Shown in pieces: positions 12,000 through 23,164 of a stretch of DNA of 64,000 bases. A program made the translations under genes and the position numbers. The DNA is taken from positions 294,750,744 through 294,814,743 of the forward strand of contig OW240916.1 in NCBI GenBank assembly GCA_933207985.1, given 5' to 3'. The notes under the pieces are model-generated. The model was not told where the DNA came from. It was given only the letters and a program-made list of their open reading frames with translations, and made no database searches. The DNA is from Pelobates cultripes. Lineage: Eukaryota; Chordata; Amphibia; Anura; Pelobatidae. Within the stretch, counting starts at the first letter, position 1, and every line of letters starts with the position of its first letter.

Positions 12000-12600
12000 T
12001 GTAAGAAAGATAAAGACAAAGTGAGAAATATCCAAGGTCAGGATAATAGAGATACTGATAAATGAATAAACAAGCCAGGTCAGGATACCAGAAATACTCA
12101 AAGTCAGAAACAAGCCAGGTCAATATCAAACTATCAAGGGAGACCTACAATAAGCACTAAACATGTATCAAGGCAGAAACTACAATATGGCACTGAATAA
12201 AGGCTCAAAATAGCTTTCTTTAGGCTTATACCAGCGTTTTCCAATTGGTGTTCCGCGGGAACAAAAATGGGGTTGCGCAGCATTTTGCCACATCCAAGAT
12301 GGCCGCCGCAACCTGCTGTTCCCGGAAGGTCGGAAACAGCAAAGATTGTGCAACCACGATCTCATAAGAGATCGCAGGAGAGCGATCTTAAGCCCACCTT
12401 GCTGTCAGAGCCTGCCCTAGTGCCCACCCTGCCATCAACCAGTCATTTAGCTCGTCTGTGAGAGAGTCCACCCAGCCGTCAGCCAGCCCGCCCAGCAGTC
12501 AGCCAGCCAGCCCTGCCATCAGCCATTTTATATCATTCATGGTAGAGGAGTGATAGAGTGTGGAGCTGATAGTTAAAGCTCTGTTATTGTCATAGAAAGT
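12000..12600. other. Repeat-derived stretch before minisatellite
   Basis: At 12030-12125 a motif like AAGCCAGGTCAGGATACCAG occurs in imperfect tandem. At about 12229 begins CAGCGTTTTCCAATTGGTG, which resembles a hAT-type terminus (recalled), followed by GC-richer sequence with AAGATGGCCGCC and CAGCCAG repeats up to 12525. No coding function is supported. Confidence 0.4.
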
Positions 12601-12994
12601 TCTATTAGGTAGGGACATAGAAGGCTCTGTTAGGTAGGGAAATAGAAAGCTCTGTTAGGTAGGGACATTGAAATTCTCTGTTAGGGACATTAAAAGGCTC
12701 TGTAAGGGACATTAAAAGACTGTCAGAGGGATTGAATTTCTCTGTTAGGGACATTAAAAGGCTCTGTAAGGGACATTGAAAGGCTCTGTCAGGGGCATTG
12801 AAATTCAGTGTTAGGGACATTAAAAGGCTCTGTCAGGGGCATTGAAATTCTCTGTTAGGGACATTAAAAGGCTCTGAAGACATTGAAAGACTCTGTCAGG
12901 GACATTGAAAGACTCTGTCAGGGACATTAAAAGGCTCTGCCAGGAATATTAAAATGATCTGTCAGGGGCATTGAAATTCTCTGTTATGGACATT
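12601..12994. repeat. 22-23 bp minisatellite, left half
   Basis: Tandem units close to GGGACATTAAAAGGCTCTGT, with variants GGGGCATTGAAATTCTCTGT. The array stops at 12994 at the start of a hAT element and resumes at 15560. The last eight bases, TGGACATT (12987-12994), are the target duplication. Confidence 0.9.
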
Positions 12995-13634
12995 CAGGGC
13001 CAGATTAAGAGCCCAGTGGGCCTGGTGCTGACAATTATGATGGGCCTAATTACAGAATCATATCGACCAAAAACAGTAAAACACTCCCAAGCGTCATGTA
13101 TCTGATGGATATGGTGCTGGAGAGAAAGAAAACAGCAGCTATAAGAAAACACATACCCTAGGCTAATCTCTCACTAATTTATGTTTTCATCTTTCAAGTA
13201 AATCCATAACCCCTAACAGCAGTGTCCAGTCAAGCATGAATGGGCATGGTAAAAGGGTGTGCCACTTACACAAATCACGTAACCTGCCAAAAGGGGCAAA
13301 CATGCCCAAAAAGAGGATATGTCTGCCCAAAGAATTAGAAGGCCAGCCTGGTATGAATGCATGTCAGGCTGCCTGCCAATCATGCAGCTGGCCAACTAAG
13401 GGCATACTATGCAGACAGCACCCTGAGCTTGGCATAAATGCATCTAATGATGCGCTCGCTTAATGCTTTCTAAGGACTGTCCCCTAGCACTCGCTGGTCC
13501 ACTTGCCTCCTTACCTTCTTACTAGCAAGCAGAAGCTCCTGGTATATAGTCTGGGACAGAGAAAAACTGTATGTAGTGAGTGTAGAAGAAAGGGAACATG
13601 CCACAGTGTTAGAGAGACCAAAGTCAGCATTACC

Positions 13635-14234
13635 TTAAAGGATCACTATAGGGTCAGGAACACAAACCTGAATTCATGACCCTATAGTGTTAACACCACC
13701 ATCTAGCCCCCCTGGGCCCCTCATGCCTCCATAAATATAGCACAATCTTACTGTATTCAAGCCTGAAGCTGTAACTCTGCATGCTGTTAGACTCAGAAAA
13801 ACAAGCAGTCTGCTGACATCATTAGAAGTGGTGGCCTAATCCAATCACAGTGCTTCCCCATAGGATTGGCTGAGACTGACAAAGAGGCAGATCAGGTGCA
13901 GAGCCAACATGATTCAAACACAGCCCTGGCCAATCAGCATCTCCTCATAGAGATGAATTGAATCAATGAATCTCTATGAGGAAAATTTAGTGTCTGCATG
14001 CAGAGGGAGGAGACACTGAATGTTTGGATGCATTGTAGGCAGCCATGACCCAGGAAGGATCTCTAACAGCCATCTAAGGAGTGGCCAGTGAAGTTATCAC
14101 TAGGCTGTAATGTAAAGACTGCATTTTCTCTGAAAAGACAGTGTTTACAGCAAAAAGCCTGACAGTAATGATTCTACTCACCAGAACAAATTCAATAAGC
14201 TGTAGTTGTTCTGGTGACTCTAGTGTCCCTTTAA
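13635..14234. mobile_element. T2-like MITE nested in the hAT element
   Basis: TTAA at both ends, left TTAAAGGATCACTATAGG and right CTCTAGTGTCCCTTTAA. The interior includes GGATTGGCTGAGACTGAC and an ATGAATTGAATCAATGAATC palindrome flanked by CTCATAGAG / CTCTATGAG. Its position inside the hAT element means it inserted later, or was carried as part of it. No protein is encoded. Confidence 0.7.
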
Positions 14235-14492
14235 CTATATTCATTGTCAGCCAGTCCACACAAGTTTTGTTCCCATACTTCCCTCTTAAGTTTCCATACT
14301 TAAGTAAGAGTATGTGAAAAGTAGTTAGGGTTGCCACCTTTCTTGGAAAAACATGCCAGACTTGCTAATTTGCATAATTAAATATGTATGGGTGACATCA
14401 CATGATGTAAATCACAAGGAGTGACATAAGAGAAAATGCTGTAAAATCACCAAAAAACTACTTAGTTTGATTCTGCTGTATGGATGGATTCC

Positions 14493-15104
14493 TCCCAGTG
14501 GCCCCATGTCTCCCAGTGCCCCATGTGTCGATTACTCCAGGTCTCAGTGCCCCATGTCTAACAGTGTCCCCTACTGTCGTGTCCCCAGGTCTTCCAGTGA
14601 TCCTATGTATCACAGTGTCTCAATGCCCCATGTCTCCCTGTTTTCCCATGTATGCCAGGGTCCCCATGTCACTAGGAAGACGGGAAGACCTGGGGACACG
14701 GGGAGACCTAGGGACACAGAGACACCAGTGACACTGGGAGACTAGGGGACTCTGGCTGGGACGCATGGGGACACTGGGAAAATAGGGGACACTTGAAGAC
14801 ATAGGGACACAGACACCAGGGACACAGACACTAGAGACACTGGCTGGGGGACATGGGGACATTGAGACATGGGGGCACTGGGAGACATGGGGACAAGGAG
14901 ACACCAGGGCCACAGACACTAAGGACACTAGCTTGGAGACATGGGGACAGTGAGACACTGGCAGACTGCGGGCACTGGGAGACTAGGGGGCACTGAGACA
15001 CCAGGGACACTGGCTGGGAGACATGGGGACACTGTGTCCCCATGTGTCTGTGTCATAATGTCTCCCAGTGTCCCTTAGTGTCTCAGTGTCCCCATGTCTC
15101 CTTG
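14493..15104. repeat. Minisatellite with strand switches
   Basis: Units near CCCAGTGTCCCCATGTCTC run on the plus strand (14493-14690), as the complement (GGGGACACTGGGAGAC, about 14690-15030), then plus again to 15104. The arms can therefore pair with one another. Open frames on both strands here are repeat artefacts. Confidence 0.85.
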
Positions 15105-15559
15105 CAGCCTTTCCCCCCATCCCTTACTTCCCTGAGCTGTAGGCTGTCTCTGCAGGGTGGGAGTTGCTGTCTGGACTCTCTGTAGCTGCACCCCTGCAGA
15201 TCAGTGAGTATAGATAGGCAGGGAGGGATATGCTGGATCTTCCTATCCCTGCCTGTCTCCACACACACAGCGACCCCTACTGGCCAGTGCTGGTATTGCA
15301 TAGTAATCTCTTGTTTATACTGAGAAAAAATTTGTATTGGCAGTATCACTGTAATATTGGCACCAGCCAGGCAGCCTCAAATACTGGCTGTGCCAATAAA
15401 ATAAAAGCCAGGTGGAATCCCTAAGAGTAGAGTGTGAAAAAAAAAATGTAAAAAAAAAAAATTTTTTTTTTTTTTTAATAAATCAATGGGCCTATTCCAT
15501 GGGCCTGGGCCTGGGCCTGGAGCTGCAGCTCCATCAGCCCCTATGTTAATCCGGCCCTG

Positions 15560-16131
15560 TGGACATTAAAAGGCCCTGTCATGGGCATTGAAAGACTCTG
15601 TCAGGGGCATTGAAATGATCTGTTAGGGACATTAAAAGGCTCTGTAAGGGACATTAAAAGGCTCTGCCAGGGACATTAGAAGAATGTCAGGGGCATTGAA
15701 AGGCTCTGTCAGGGACAATAAAAGGCTCTGTAAGGGACATTAAAAGGCTCTGTCAGGGGCATTGAAATACTCTGTCAGGGGCATTAAAAGGCTCTGTAAG
15801 GGACATTAAAAGACTGTCGGGGAAATTAAAAGGCTCTGTCAGGGACATTAAAATGATTTGTCAGGGGCATTGAAATTATCTGCTAGGGGACATTAAAAGG
15901 CTCTGTAAGGGGCATTGAAAGGCCCTGTCATGGGCATTGAAATTCTCAGTTAGGGACATTAAAAGGCTCTGTTTGGGGCATTGAAAGGCCCTGTCATGGG
16001 CATTAAAAGATTCTGTCAGGGGCATTGAAAATTCTCTGTTAGGGAGATTAAAAGGCTCTGTAAGGGACATTAAAAGACTGTCAGGGGCATTGAAATTCTC
16101 TGTCAGGGACATTAAAATGCTCTGTCAGGGG
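15560..16131. repeat. 22-23 bp minisatellite, right half
   Basis: Continuation of the array at 12601-12994 with the same unit (GGGACATTAAAAGGCTCTGT) after the hAT insertion; its first eight bases are the second target duplication. A minus-strand open frame here is a product of the repeat. Confidence 0.9.
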
Positions 16132-16866
16132 CAGGATTTGATTTGCATGATAATAGCCTATAGTGCAGGTTTATACTGTACAAGTACTTGGATGGCTGTA
16201 CAAGAAAATTAGACTTCCCAATATGGCATCTTTAGTTAAAAGGGTGGAGCTTGAGAGCCACAGATCAATTGATATTGAATTAAGACATAGGTATGCAATG
16301 ACAGCTTCCTAGCATCATACACAATTAGATTCAGTTGTAGTGGTTATAGTGCTCGGAGAGTCCCTTTAACCACATTGTATGCATAAACAATTCACTAGCT
16401 AGTTACTTCCTGTTTTTTAAGCAAACAATGCTTCTTATAAAAATCATCAGATAATTTATTTCTGGACCCATACCAATGAGAAATTTAAAAAATTACAAAA
16501 AATTTAAAGTAGTAAAATAAATATTTTTTTTTTCCAAAAAAAGTCATTCGGGGTTGGCAACTAAAGTGAGAATTCGCATGGATTTTAAAGCGAATTTAAA
16601 ATGAATTTCACATTTTCAAAATAGTTTAATCGGAAAAATTCTGCAAGTCAGTTATGCTTCCAGTTACACTATTTTGGCCTCAAATTGGAAATTCACTTTG
16701 AATTCTTGACAATTCTCAGTAAATAGCACTATTTTTGTTTTTAAAGGAATTCAGCCTCTTACTCATCACTGACCTTGGACGAGCACAGCATTACAGCCGA
16801 CCTCTCCCCTCCACCGAGGCGGCGAACAGGGCCAAGGGCACTCAGAGACAGAAGACTTAAACCTTA
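16132..16866. other. MITE-end remnant and AT-rich repeat
   Basis: GAGAGTCCCTTTAA ending at 16369 looks like the right terminus of a T2-like MITE with no matching left end. About 16550-16740 resembles the GAATTC-rich MITE at 39558-39729. The L1-like sequence begins at about 16755. Confidence 0.4.
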
Positions 16867-17621
16867 ATGAAGGAGATCCAGGCAATGTTTAACACGGACA
16901 TGGCACCAGTCTGGGAAACAGTGCCCATGCTCACTACACGTGTACAAGCAGTGGAAGAAAGCATGAAAGTTAAAAGCTAGCGTAATCAGCACTGCAGTAG
17001 CAGTGTGCAGACCACCAGGCTCAGATATCCAATATGGAGGACAAGGCCAGGACACTCAACCTGAGGATAAGGGTTGTGCCTGAAACTATTTCAAGAGCAG
17101 AACTCCCTCACTATTGCTGGAGGCTCTTGGCCACTTTTCTCAGACCTAAACAGACCAAGAAACTCGTGGTGGCCTCCTGCTTCCGGCTCAACAAGGCTAC
17201 CAACGCAGCCCAAGAGGTACCCAGGGATGTCTTGCTAAAACTGGTGTGGGACTCTGACCACAGAGTAATCATGGGGACAGTCATGGGTACCACCACAATC
17301 TATTTTGAGGGGGCACAGCTGGCATTTTACTGAGACTTTTCAAGGCATACTTTGACATGGCGGAGATCCCTCAAGCAGATCACCCAGCTCTTCTCGGAGA
17401 ATTCAATCCCCTATAAATGGGGCTCCCGACGACTAATCGCCGACAAAGCGGGCAATACATACGCAATATCACACCTCAATGAAACACCAGCCTTCCTGCA
17501 ATCCCTCGGCCTACCAGCTGAGAAGTTATGGCCACCAGACCGCCCAGCTTGGATTGTAATGGAAATAACCCCATTTGTACCCACAGGGAGGGCACCCAAG
17601 GCAACCGAACTGTCAACCTGA
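16867..17621 (+). pseudogene. L1-type LINE ORF1 protein relic
   Basis: A first frame (16867-16980) gives a short, coiled-coil-like start with TTRVQAVEES and then a stop. A second frame, open from 17034 to 17621 apart from a single in-frame TGA at 17331-17333, gives MEDKARTLNLRIRVVPE, then EVPRDVLLKLVWDSDHR, YFEGAQLAFY, and after the stop DFSRHTLTWRRSLKQITQLF, ENSIPYKWG. This is the order of the L1 ORF1p RRM-like and C-terminal RNA-binding domains. ORF1p normally coats LINE RNA. ORF2 is absent. An L1 or Tx1-like clade fits; the exact family is not determined. Confidence 0.8.
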
Positions 17622-19086
17622 TGCCTGCGGCTGCAGATACCTGTGCCCTAATTTACACAAAAAGTCCCTCAAATGTGTACAGGTTTTCTGTGTTTTACTG
17701 TTTGTTGAGATCATATTTAATACCTCTGTTGTTCTGGCTCCGTCCGCATAAGACTAAGCTATAAGACAGCATATCCCTGTCCCCCCACACCACATAGTGA
17801 ATGCAAGTGATTCCCCTGTGTCATTACAACTACCCACTGCATGTTCCACTTAAGGCCAAGGCCTTCTGTTTAAGCACCAGCATACTACAGCTCCACTTCC
17901 TAGCTATAGACGGCTCTCCAGCTGCATAAACATACTATAGGTGCCTTACTAGCTTTATGGCGCTATGCCACTTAGCCACAAGGCACATGAAGCCCATCAC
18001 TAGTATCCCCCCCAGTTGCACGCATATTCGCTGAACTAGAGGTGGAGCCTGGGTATCTTAGCTTACCATGTTAAAAATGAGTAGGATTAGCAAGGTGATG
18101 TACATCCAGCTTCAGTGTCCATGTTGGTTCTATGCCATTCACATAAAATGTTGTATTCAATGCAAACCCCCCCCAAAATAAAGAATTAAAAAATTAAATA
18201 AAAATATGTGAGTTTAATGCTATGGGTGACCATTGTAGTTCATCCTGTGTATAAGGCTATTATGTAGAACAGATATGCAATAGCAGACTGAAATATAATT
18301 ACAGCAGATTAGATGGGGTGATTGGTTCTTATCAGCTGCCTCAATCTATGTTACTATGTTTCTATTGCAAGTGTTGATAATTATTGTTTCAGAAGCTGTA
18401 TGTGTGCTCAAAGATTTATATTATTACTTAGATTATTGCATAGTAACCTTTTCCCCTTCCTTTAAAACATAGTTCATTGAACTTATGGTTCTTCACCTAA
18501 CATACAGCCTGTAGGGTTGAGATACACAATAAAAACTAGCAATGTATCTTAATTTACCTAGCACCGGTACATTCAGTATTTACTTTTTGCCACTGCTTTC
18601 ACTAAGATCACCATATAAGGTGTGCTAACCTTTGGAACCTTGAGGTATGTGTTGTTGGTGGCCAACTGGGTGTCCCTCCTATTATACTACTCGGAGATTG
18701 TGATATTTGCGCTCATTCAGCATTGAGCAAGAGAAGTGTTACTGGGGATACTGGAGTTAGGCAAGGTCTCATGCACCTTGAAAATAGTTGTCTATGCTTG
18801 GTTCCACTCGCCATAACTACATCAAATGGGGGGTGGGGATGGACACAAACTGGTAACCAGCATTGGGAGCTTGGAATCCTAATCTGTTTTTGGAGCAGGG
18901 TAGGGATTAAGGAGTGTTTGGTGCAAGAAAAATGCCTTCCACCTCATGTTAATGTTTTTCGTTAGGTTGGTGGAGATGCTAGCAAGCAAGAGGATTGAAT
19001 AAAATAAATAGTAAACAGCAAGATGATGATAAAAGGAAAATTGGAGTTACGGAACAAGAGCAGGGCATGAATAAGGAACCAAAAAA
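17622..19086. other. LINE tails and non-genic DNA
   Basis: 17622-18200 probably includes the L1 3' region, ending in an A-rich tail (AATAAAGAATTAAAAAATT, about 18176-18200). About 18290-18365 (GATGGGGTGATTGGTTCTTA and CTATGTTACTATGTTTCTAT) resembles the 3' end of the LINE at 60346-60746. The remainder to 19086 shows nothing recognisable. Confidence 0.45.
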
Positions 19087-19160
19087 ATGAGCGAGTGCTG
19101 TATCATAAACACAGATACTCATCATAGACATAGACATAGTTGCTGATTGCTACATCACAA
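19087..19160. repeat. Outlying units of the 27-bp minisatellite
   Basis: GAGTGCTGTATCATAAACAC and related half-units match the array at 20141-20705. They are separated from it by about 1 kb of dispersed repeat, suggesting that an element inserted into an older array. Confidence 0.55.
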
Positions 19161-19285
19161 ACAAAACAAAAAAACTGTATATACACACATAACACGTTTC
19201 ACCTTAAAATGGCTTCATCGAGTGTATTAAGGTGAAATGCATTGTGTATTTACAGTTTTTGTTTTGTTTTTAATATAATCTAATA
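19150..19285. repeat. Inverted repeat with AAGGTGAAAYG core
   Basis: Minus-strand reading of 19152-19215 gives AAGGTGAAACGTGTTATGTG then a T-rich stretch. The plus strand at 19227-19280 gives AAGGTGAAATGCATTGTG and the same T-rich stretch, so the two arms are diverged inverted copies. GATGAAG...GAAACG on the minus arm recalls the ends of Penelope-like elements, but the link is not proven. Confidence 0.6.
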
Positions 19286-20140
19286 AAGTATTTGGGGTAT
19301 TTATTCCATTGGTTTGAGCCATATATTTTTTAGATATTTTTTATTATTCATTTTTACTTATTCTAAATAGCTTACACTTTTGTTCTTGGTACCCGGAGAA
19401 AATATTTGCTCAAAATTGAAAATCATCAAATCCCCAGTGGGGATTATACCACCCAAGCTGACTACCTTAAGCAAAAACAACTGCTCAAAACAGTGTGTGT
19501 AAAACTTAAATTTTATATTAGATTTTATACTTAATGGAACACACTATGTTGCTCTTTTTAAATAGCGTGTACCACCATGATTAAGGAGTCCAGCGCCTAC
19601 GTATATCCGCTTGGTTGGCAACATACCACCTGACACCTAAAACGTTGAGCTTGCAAAACAAGGTCTTTAATTGATCTGTGTGTCACTGACTGTTGGATCA
19701 ATGGTTGTAAACTATAAGAAATACTCAACATTTATTGGAAACATTCCACCGCATGCGGTTAGTACTAGAGCTGGCTATAGCTCTAATAAATGTGAATGAA
19801 CATTCACTAGTTGCACTATGTATATTGTCCCTCTTGTACCCAGCAGTCTGCACTATTGTTTCTATTTTTGTTTCTCCATATGTACCTGAGGACTAAGCCC
19901 CATGCTACTGGAATTAAGAATACTGGACATAAGAAAGTTGTGGACTGTATTCAGTTGGACTATTTGTTTTCTTTTTTTTGTTGTGTTTGGAACAACCTGT
20001 GTTTTTTGTTGTTGTGTTTGACTATACTTTTAAGAGGTTAAGGAAGTTTATCTTCACCATAAGTGTTTGCTGCCTTTTTATCCTGTGTTCAGTAGCTTAG
20101 CGCTATAACGTTTTTTATATATATCTTTTTTTGTTCATAT

Positions 20141-20705
20141 ACACAGTGACTGAGTGCTGCATCATAGGCACGGTGACTGAGTGCTGTATCATAGATACAA
20201 TGACTAAGTGCTACATCATAAACACTGTTACAGGGTGCCACATCATAGGCACGGTGACTGAGTGCTGTATCATAGATACAATGACTAAGTGCTACATCAT
20301 AAACACTGTTACAGGGTGCCACATCATAGGCACAGTGACTGAGTGCTGCATCATAGGTACAGTGACTGAGTGCTGTATCACAGGTACAGTGACTGAGTGC
20401 TGTATCATAGATACTATGACTAAATGCTACATCATAAACACTGTTACTGGATGCCACATCAAAGGCACAGTGACTGAGTGCTGCATCATAGATACTATGA
20501 CTAAGTGCTAAATCATAAACACTGTTACTGGGTGCCACATCATAGGCACAGTGACTGAGTGTGGCATCATAGGTACAGTGACTGAGTGCTGTATCATAGG
20601 TACAGTGACTGGGTGCCACATCATAGGCACAGTGCCTGAGTGCTACATCATAAGCACAACAAGTGAGTGCTGAATCATAAAAACGTTGTTGGAGTGCTTT
20701 GTCAT
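20141..20705. repeat. 27-bp minisatellite, about 21 units
   Basis: Unit close to CAGTGACTGAGTGCTGCATC plus ATAGGCA, with ordered variants (ACTAAGTGCTACATCATAAA, TTACAGGGTGCCACATCATA). Because 27 is a multiple of three, frames stay open: a 227-codon minus-strand frame and a 126-codon plus-strand frame cover it. Their repetitive peptides (TVTECCIIG; SHCAYDVAL) are probably not proteins. Confidence 0.95.
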
Positions 20706-21572
20706 AGTTCATGGAAGATGCATAGAGACAAGCGCTGCAAACATAGGACATACACACAAATGCACATTTCATGATTATTTAATTGAAATAGACCCATTGT
20801 TGTCCCATTTTGCTCTCTCAATGAACCTGCTACCTCCCCACTCCTTTGGATCCTGACATGTCATAGAGTTGATCTTCATAAAGGTTTTATGATTCACTAA
20901 GAAACAGAGATCTTTGACACACAGTAACCAGTGGTGTATCCTGGTTTTGTGTTGCCCTAGGCAGCCCTACATATTTCTCCCAAATGTGAATTTTTCCCCT
21001 GTTATTTTGTGTAGATAGACCATACAACAACAATTTTAAGAAAACACGTTTTTGGTTTAGTTTGTTCATGTCAACATTCAAATAAATTGACTTTACATTT
21101 TAAAATATACATTGATAATTTTAAATAGATTTAAGTTTTTGTATAAAGAGTACTTTCAAAGAAATTGGTGATCATTGGCATCCAATCTTATTAGATAGGA
21201 TCATTCCAGCTATTCAGCCTTCCATATTCCGTGTGTTAGTTATGCTTTTTTTATTTTAAACATAATCCTGCGTAACATGTTGCAATATTTCATTGTTACA
21301 TTTGACGAAATCAAACATAATTTGGGTATATAAACATATTTCCCAAGAAAGTGGATTAATCTTATAAGAGCAGATATTAGCTTGCTAGGATAGGACCTGC
21401 CAAAGATGGGGTACATTGACGTTGTGGCAGGCTAACTGTAACTAAACTCCCATTATTTTTGCCTAGGTGAGGTGTTTTTAAAAAAAAAAAAAAAAACCTA
21501 TTACATTCTGTGAGCTTTGAAATTGCTCTTTTGTGAATGAACGAGTGCACTGGATCTTGTATGAAATATATA
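20706..21572. other. Non-genic stretch with one dispersed repeat
   Basis: No gene. The segment 21381-21460 (GGACCTGCCA, GGGGTACATTGACGTTG, GGCAGGCT) recurs at 59320-59425 and marks an unclassified dispersed repeat. An (A)n run lies at about 21480-21496. Confidence 0.5.
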
Positions 21573-21871
21573 TACACTGCTCAAAAAAATAACGGGAACA
21601 CTTAAACAACACAATGTAACTCCGAGTCAATCACACTTCTGTGAAATCAAACTGTCTATTTAGGAAGCAACACTGAGTGACAATCAATTTCACATGCTGT
21701 TGTGCAAATGGGATAGACAACAGGTGGAAATTATAGGCAATTAGCAAGACACCCCCAATAAAGGAGTGGTTCTGCAGGTGGTGACCACAGACCATTTCTC
21801 AGTTCCTATGCTTCCTGGCTGATGTTTTGGTCACTTTTGAATGCTGGCGGTGCTTTCACTCTAGTGGTAGC

Positions 21872-22904
21872 ATGAGACGGAGTCTACAACCCACACAAGT
21901 GGCTCAGGTAGTGCAGCTCATCCAGGATGGCACATCAATACGAGCTGTGGCAAGAAGGTTTGCTGTGTCTGTCAGCGTAGTGTCCAGAGCATGGAGGCGC
22001 TACCAGGAGACAGGCCAGTACATCAGGAGACGTGGAAGAGGCCGTAGGAGGGCAACAACCCAGCAGCAATACCGCTACCTCCGCCTTTGTGCAAGGAGAA
22101 ACAGGAGGAGCACTGCCAGAGCCCTGCAAAATGACCTCCAGCAGGCAACAAATGTGCATGTGTCTGCTCAAACGGTCAGAAACAGACTCCATGAGGGTGG
22201 TTTGAGGGCTCGATGTCCACAGGTGGGGGTTGTGCTTACAGCCCAACACCGTGCAGGACGTTTGGCATTTGCCAGAGAACACCAAGATTGGCAAATTCGC
22301 CACTGGCGCCCTGTGCTCTTCACAGATGAAAGCAGGTTCACACTAAGCACATGTGACAGACGTGACAGAGTCTGGAGATGCTGTGGAGAACGTTCTGCTG
22401 CCTGCAACATCCTCCAGCATGACTGGTTTGGCAGTGGGCAGTGGGTCAGTAATGGTGGGGAGTGGCATTTCTTTGGGGGGCCGCAAAGCCCTCTATGTGC
22501 TCGCCAGAGGTAGCCTGACTGCCATTACATACCGAGATGAGATCCTCAGACCCCTTGTGAGACCATATGCTGGTGCGGTTGGCCCTGGGTTCCTCTTAAT
22601 GCAAGACAATGCTAGACCTCATGTGGCTGGAGTGTGTCAGCAGTTCCTGCAAGATGAAGGCATTGATGCTATGGACTTGCCCGCCTGTTCCTCAGACCTG
22701 AATCCAATTGAGCACGTCTGGGACATCATGTCTCGCTCCATCCACCAACGTCACGTTGCACCGCAGAATGTCCAGGAGTTGGCAGATGCTTTAGTTCAGG
22801 TCTGGGAGGAGATCCCTCAGGAGACCATCCGCCACCTCATCAGGAGCATGCACAGGCATTGTAGGGAGGTCATACAGGCACGTGGAAGCCACACACACTA
22901 CTGA
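21872..22904 (+). pseudogene. Tc1-type transposase, broken by a 7-bp duplication
   Basis: Cut-and-paste transposase of the DD34E type. The start ATG at 21872 opens a helix-turn-helix DNA-binding region ([28 protein letters not shown]), a basic linker ([12 protein letters not shown]) and a second helix set. The catalytic core follows: first Asp in LFTDESRF (about 22320), second Asp in LLMQDNARPHVAG (about 22600), and Glu in DLNPIEHVWD, 34 residues after the second Asp. The reading frame shifts at 22431-22444, where GCAGTGG is tandemly duplicated; the first frame then stops at 22513 while the second stays open to the stop at 22902-22904. Without the extra seven bases the length would be about 341 residues, normal for the family. 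The copy is presumably inactive, though its ends could still be moved in trans. Confidence 0.95.
22431..22444 (+). repeat. 7-bp tandem duplication causing frameshift
   Basis: GCAGTGG GCAGTGG in the transposase gene. It adds seven bases and shifts the frame by one between the two catalytic Asp codons. Confidence 0.9.
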
Positions 22905-23164
22905 GCCTCATTTTGACTTGTTTTAAGGACATTACATCAAAGTTGGATGAGCCTGTAGTGTGTTTTTCCACTTTAATTTTGAGTGTGACTCCAAATCCAG
23001 ACCTCCATGGGTTGAAAAAAATGGATTTCCATTTTTTAATTTTTGTGTGATTTTGTTGTCAGCACATTCAACTATGTAAAGAACAAAGTATTTCAGAAGA
23101 ATATTTAATTCATTCAGATCTAGGATGTGTTATTTTTGTGTTCCCTTTATTTTTTTGAGCAGTG

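Larger units (their letters stand above)
12995..15559. mobile_element. Non-autonomous hAT element with 8-bp target duplication
   Basis: It starts CAGGGCCAGATTAAG and ends TTAATCCGGCCCTG, imperfect terminal inverted repeats of about 14 bp. The flanking octamer TGGACATT is perfect at 12987-12994 and 15560-15567, as hAT transposases produce. The left end matches the right end of the element at 36952-37658 in inverted orientation for over 100 bases. The interior has no transposase. It contains a nested T2-like MITE (13635-14234), a minisatellite (14493-15104) and an A/T homopolymer run (about 15439-15477). Movement must have depended on a transposase supplied in trans. Confidence 0.9.
21575..23164 (+). 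mobile_element. Complete Tc1/mariner element
   Basis: The ends are CACTGCTCAAAAAAATAA and its complement, about 27 bp with one mismatch, flanked by TA duplications at 21573-21574 and 23165-23166. The length of 1590 bp is normal for Tc1-like elements. It has untranslated ends and one transposase frame (21872-22904). Near-identical ends and only one obvious ORF-breaking change suggest recent insertion. Related Tc1 elements with CACTGCTCAAAAAAAT ends are known from fish, lampreys and frogs (recalled). Confidence 0.95.

Noticed and set aside
14074..14337. 87-codon minus-strand frame
   Set aside because: Lies across the end of the nested MITE.
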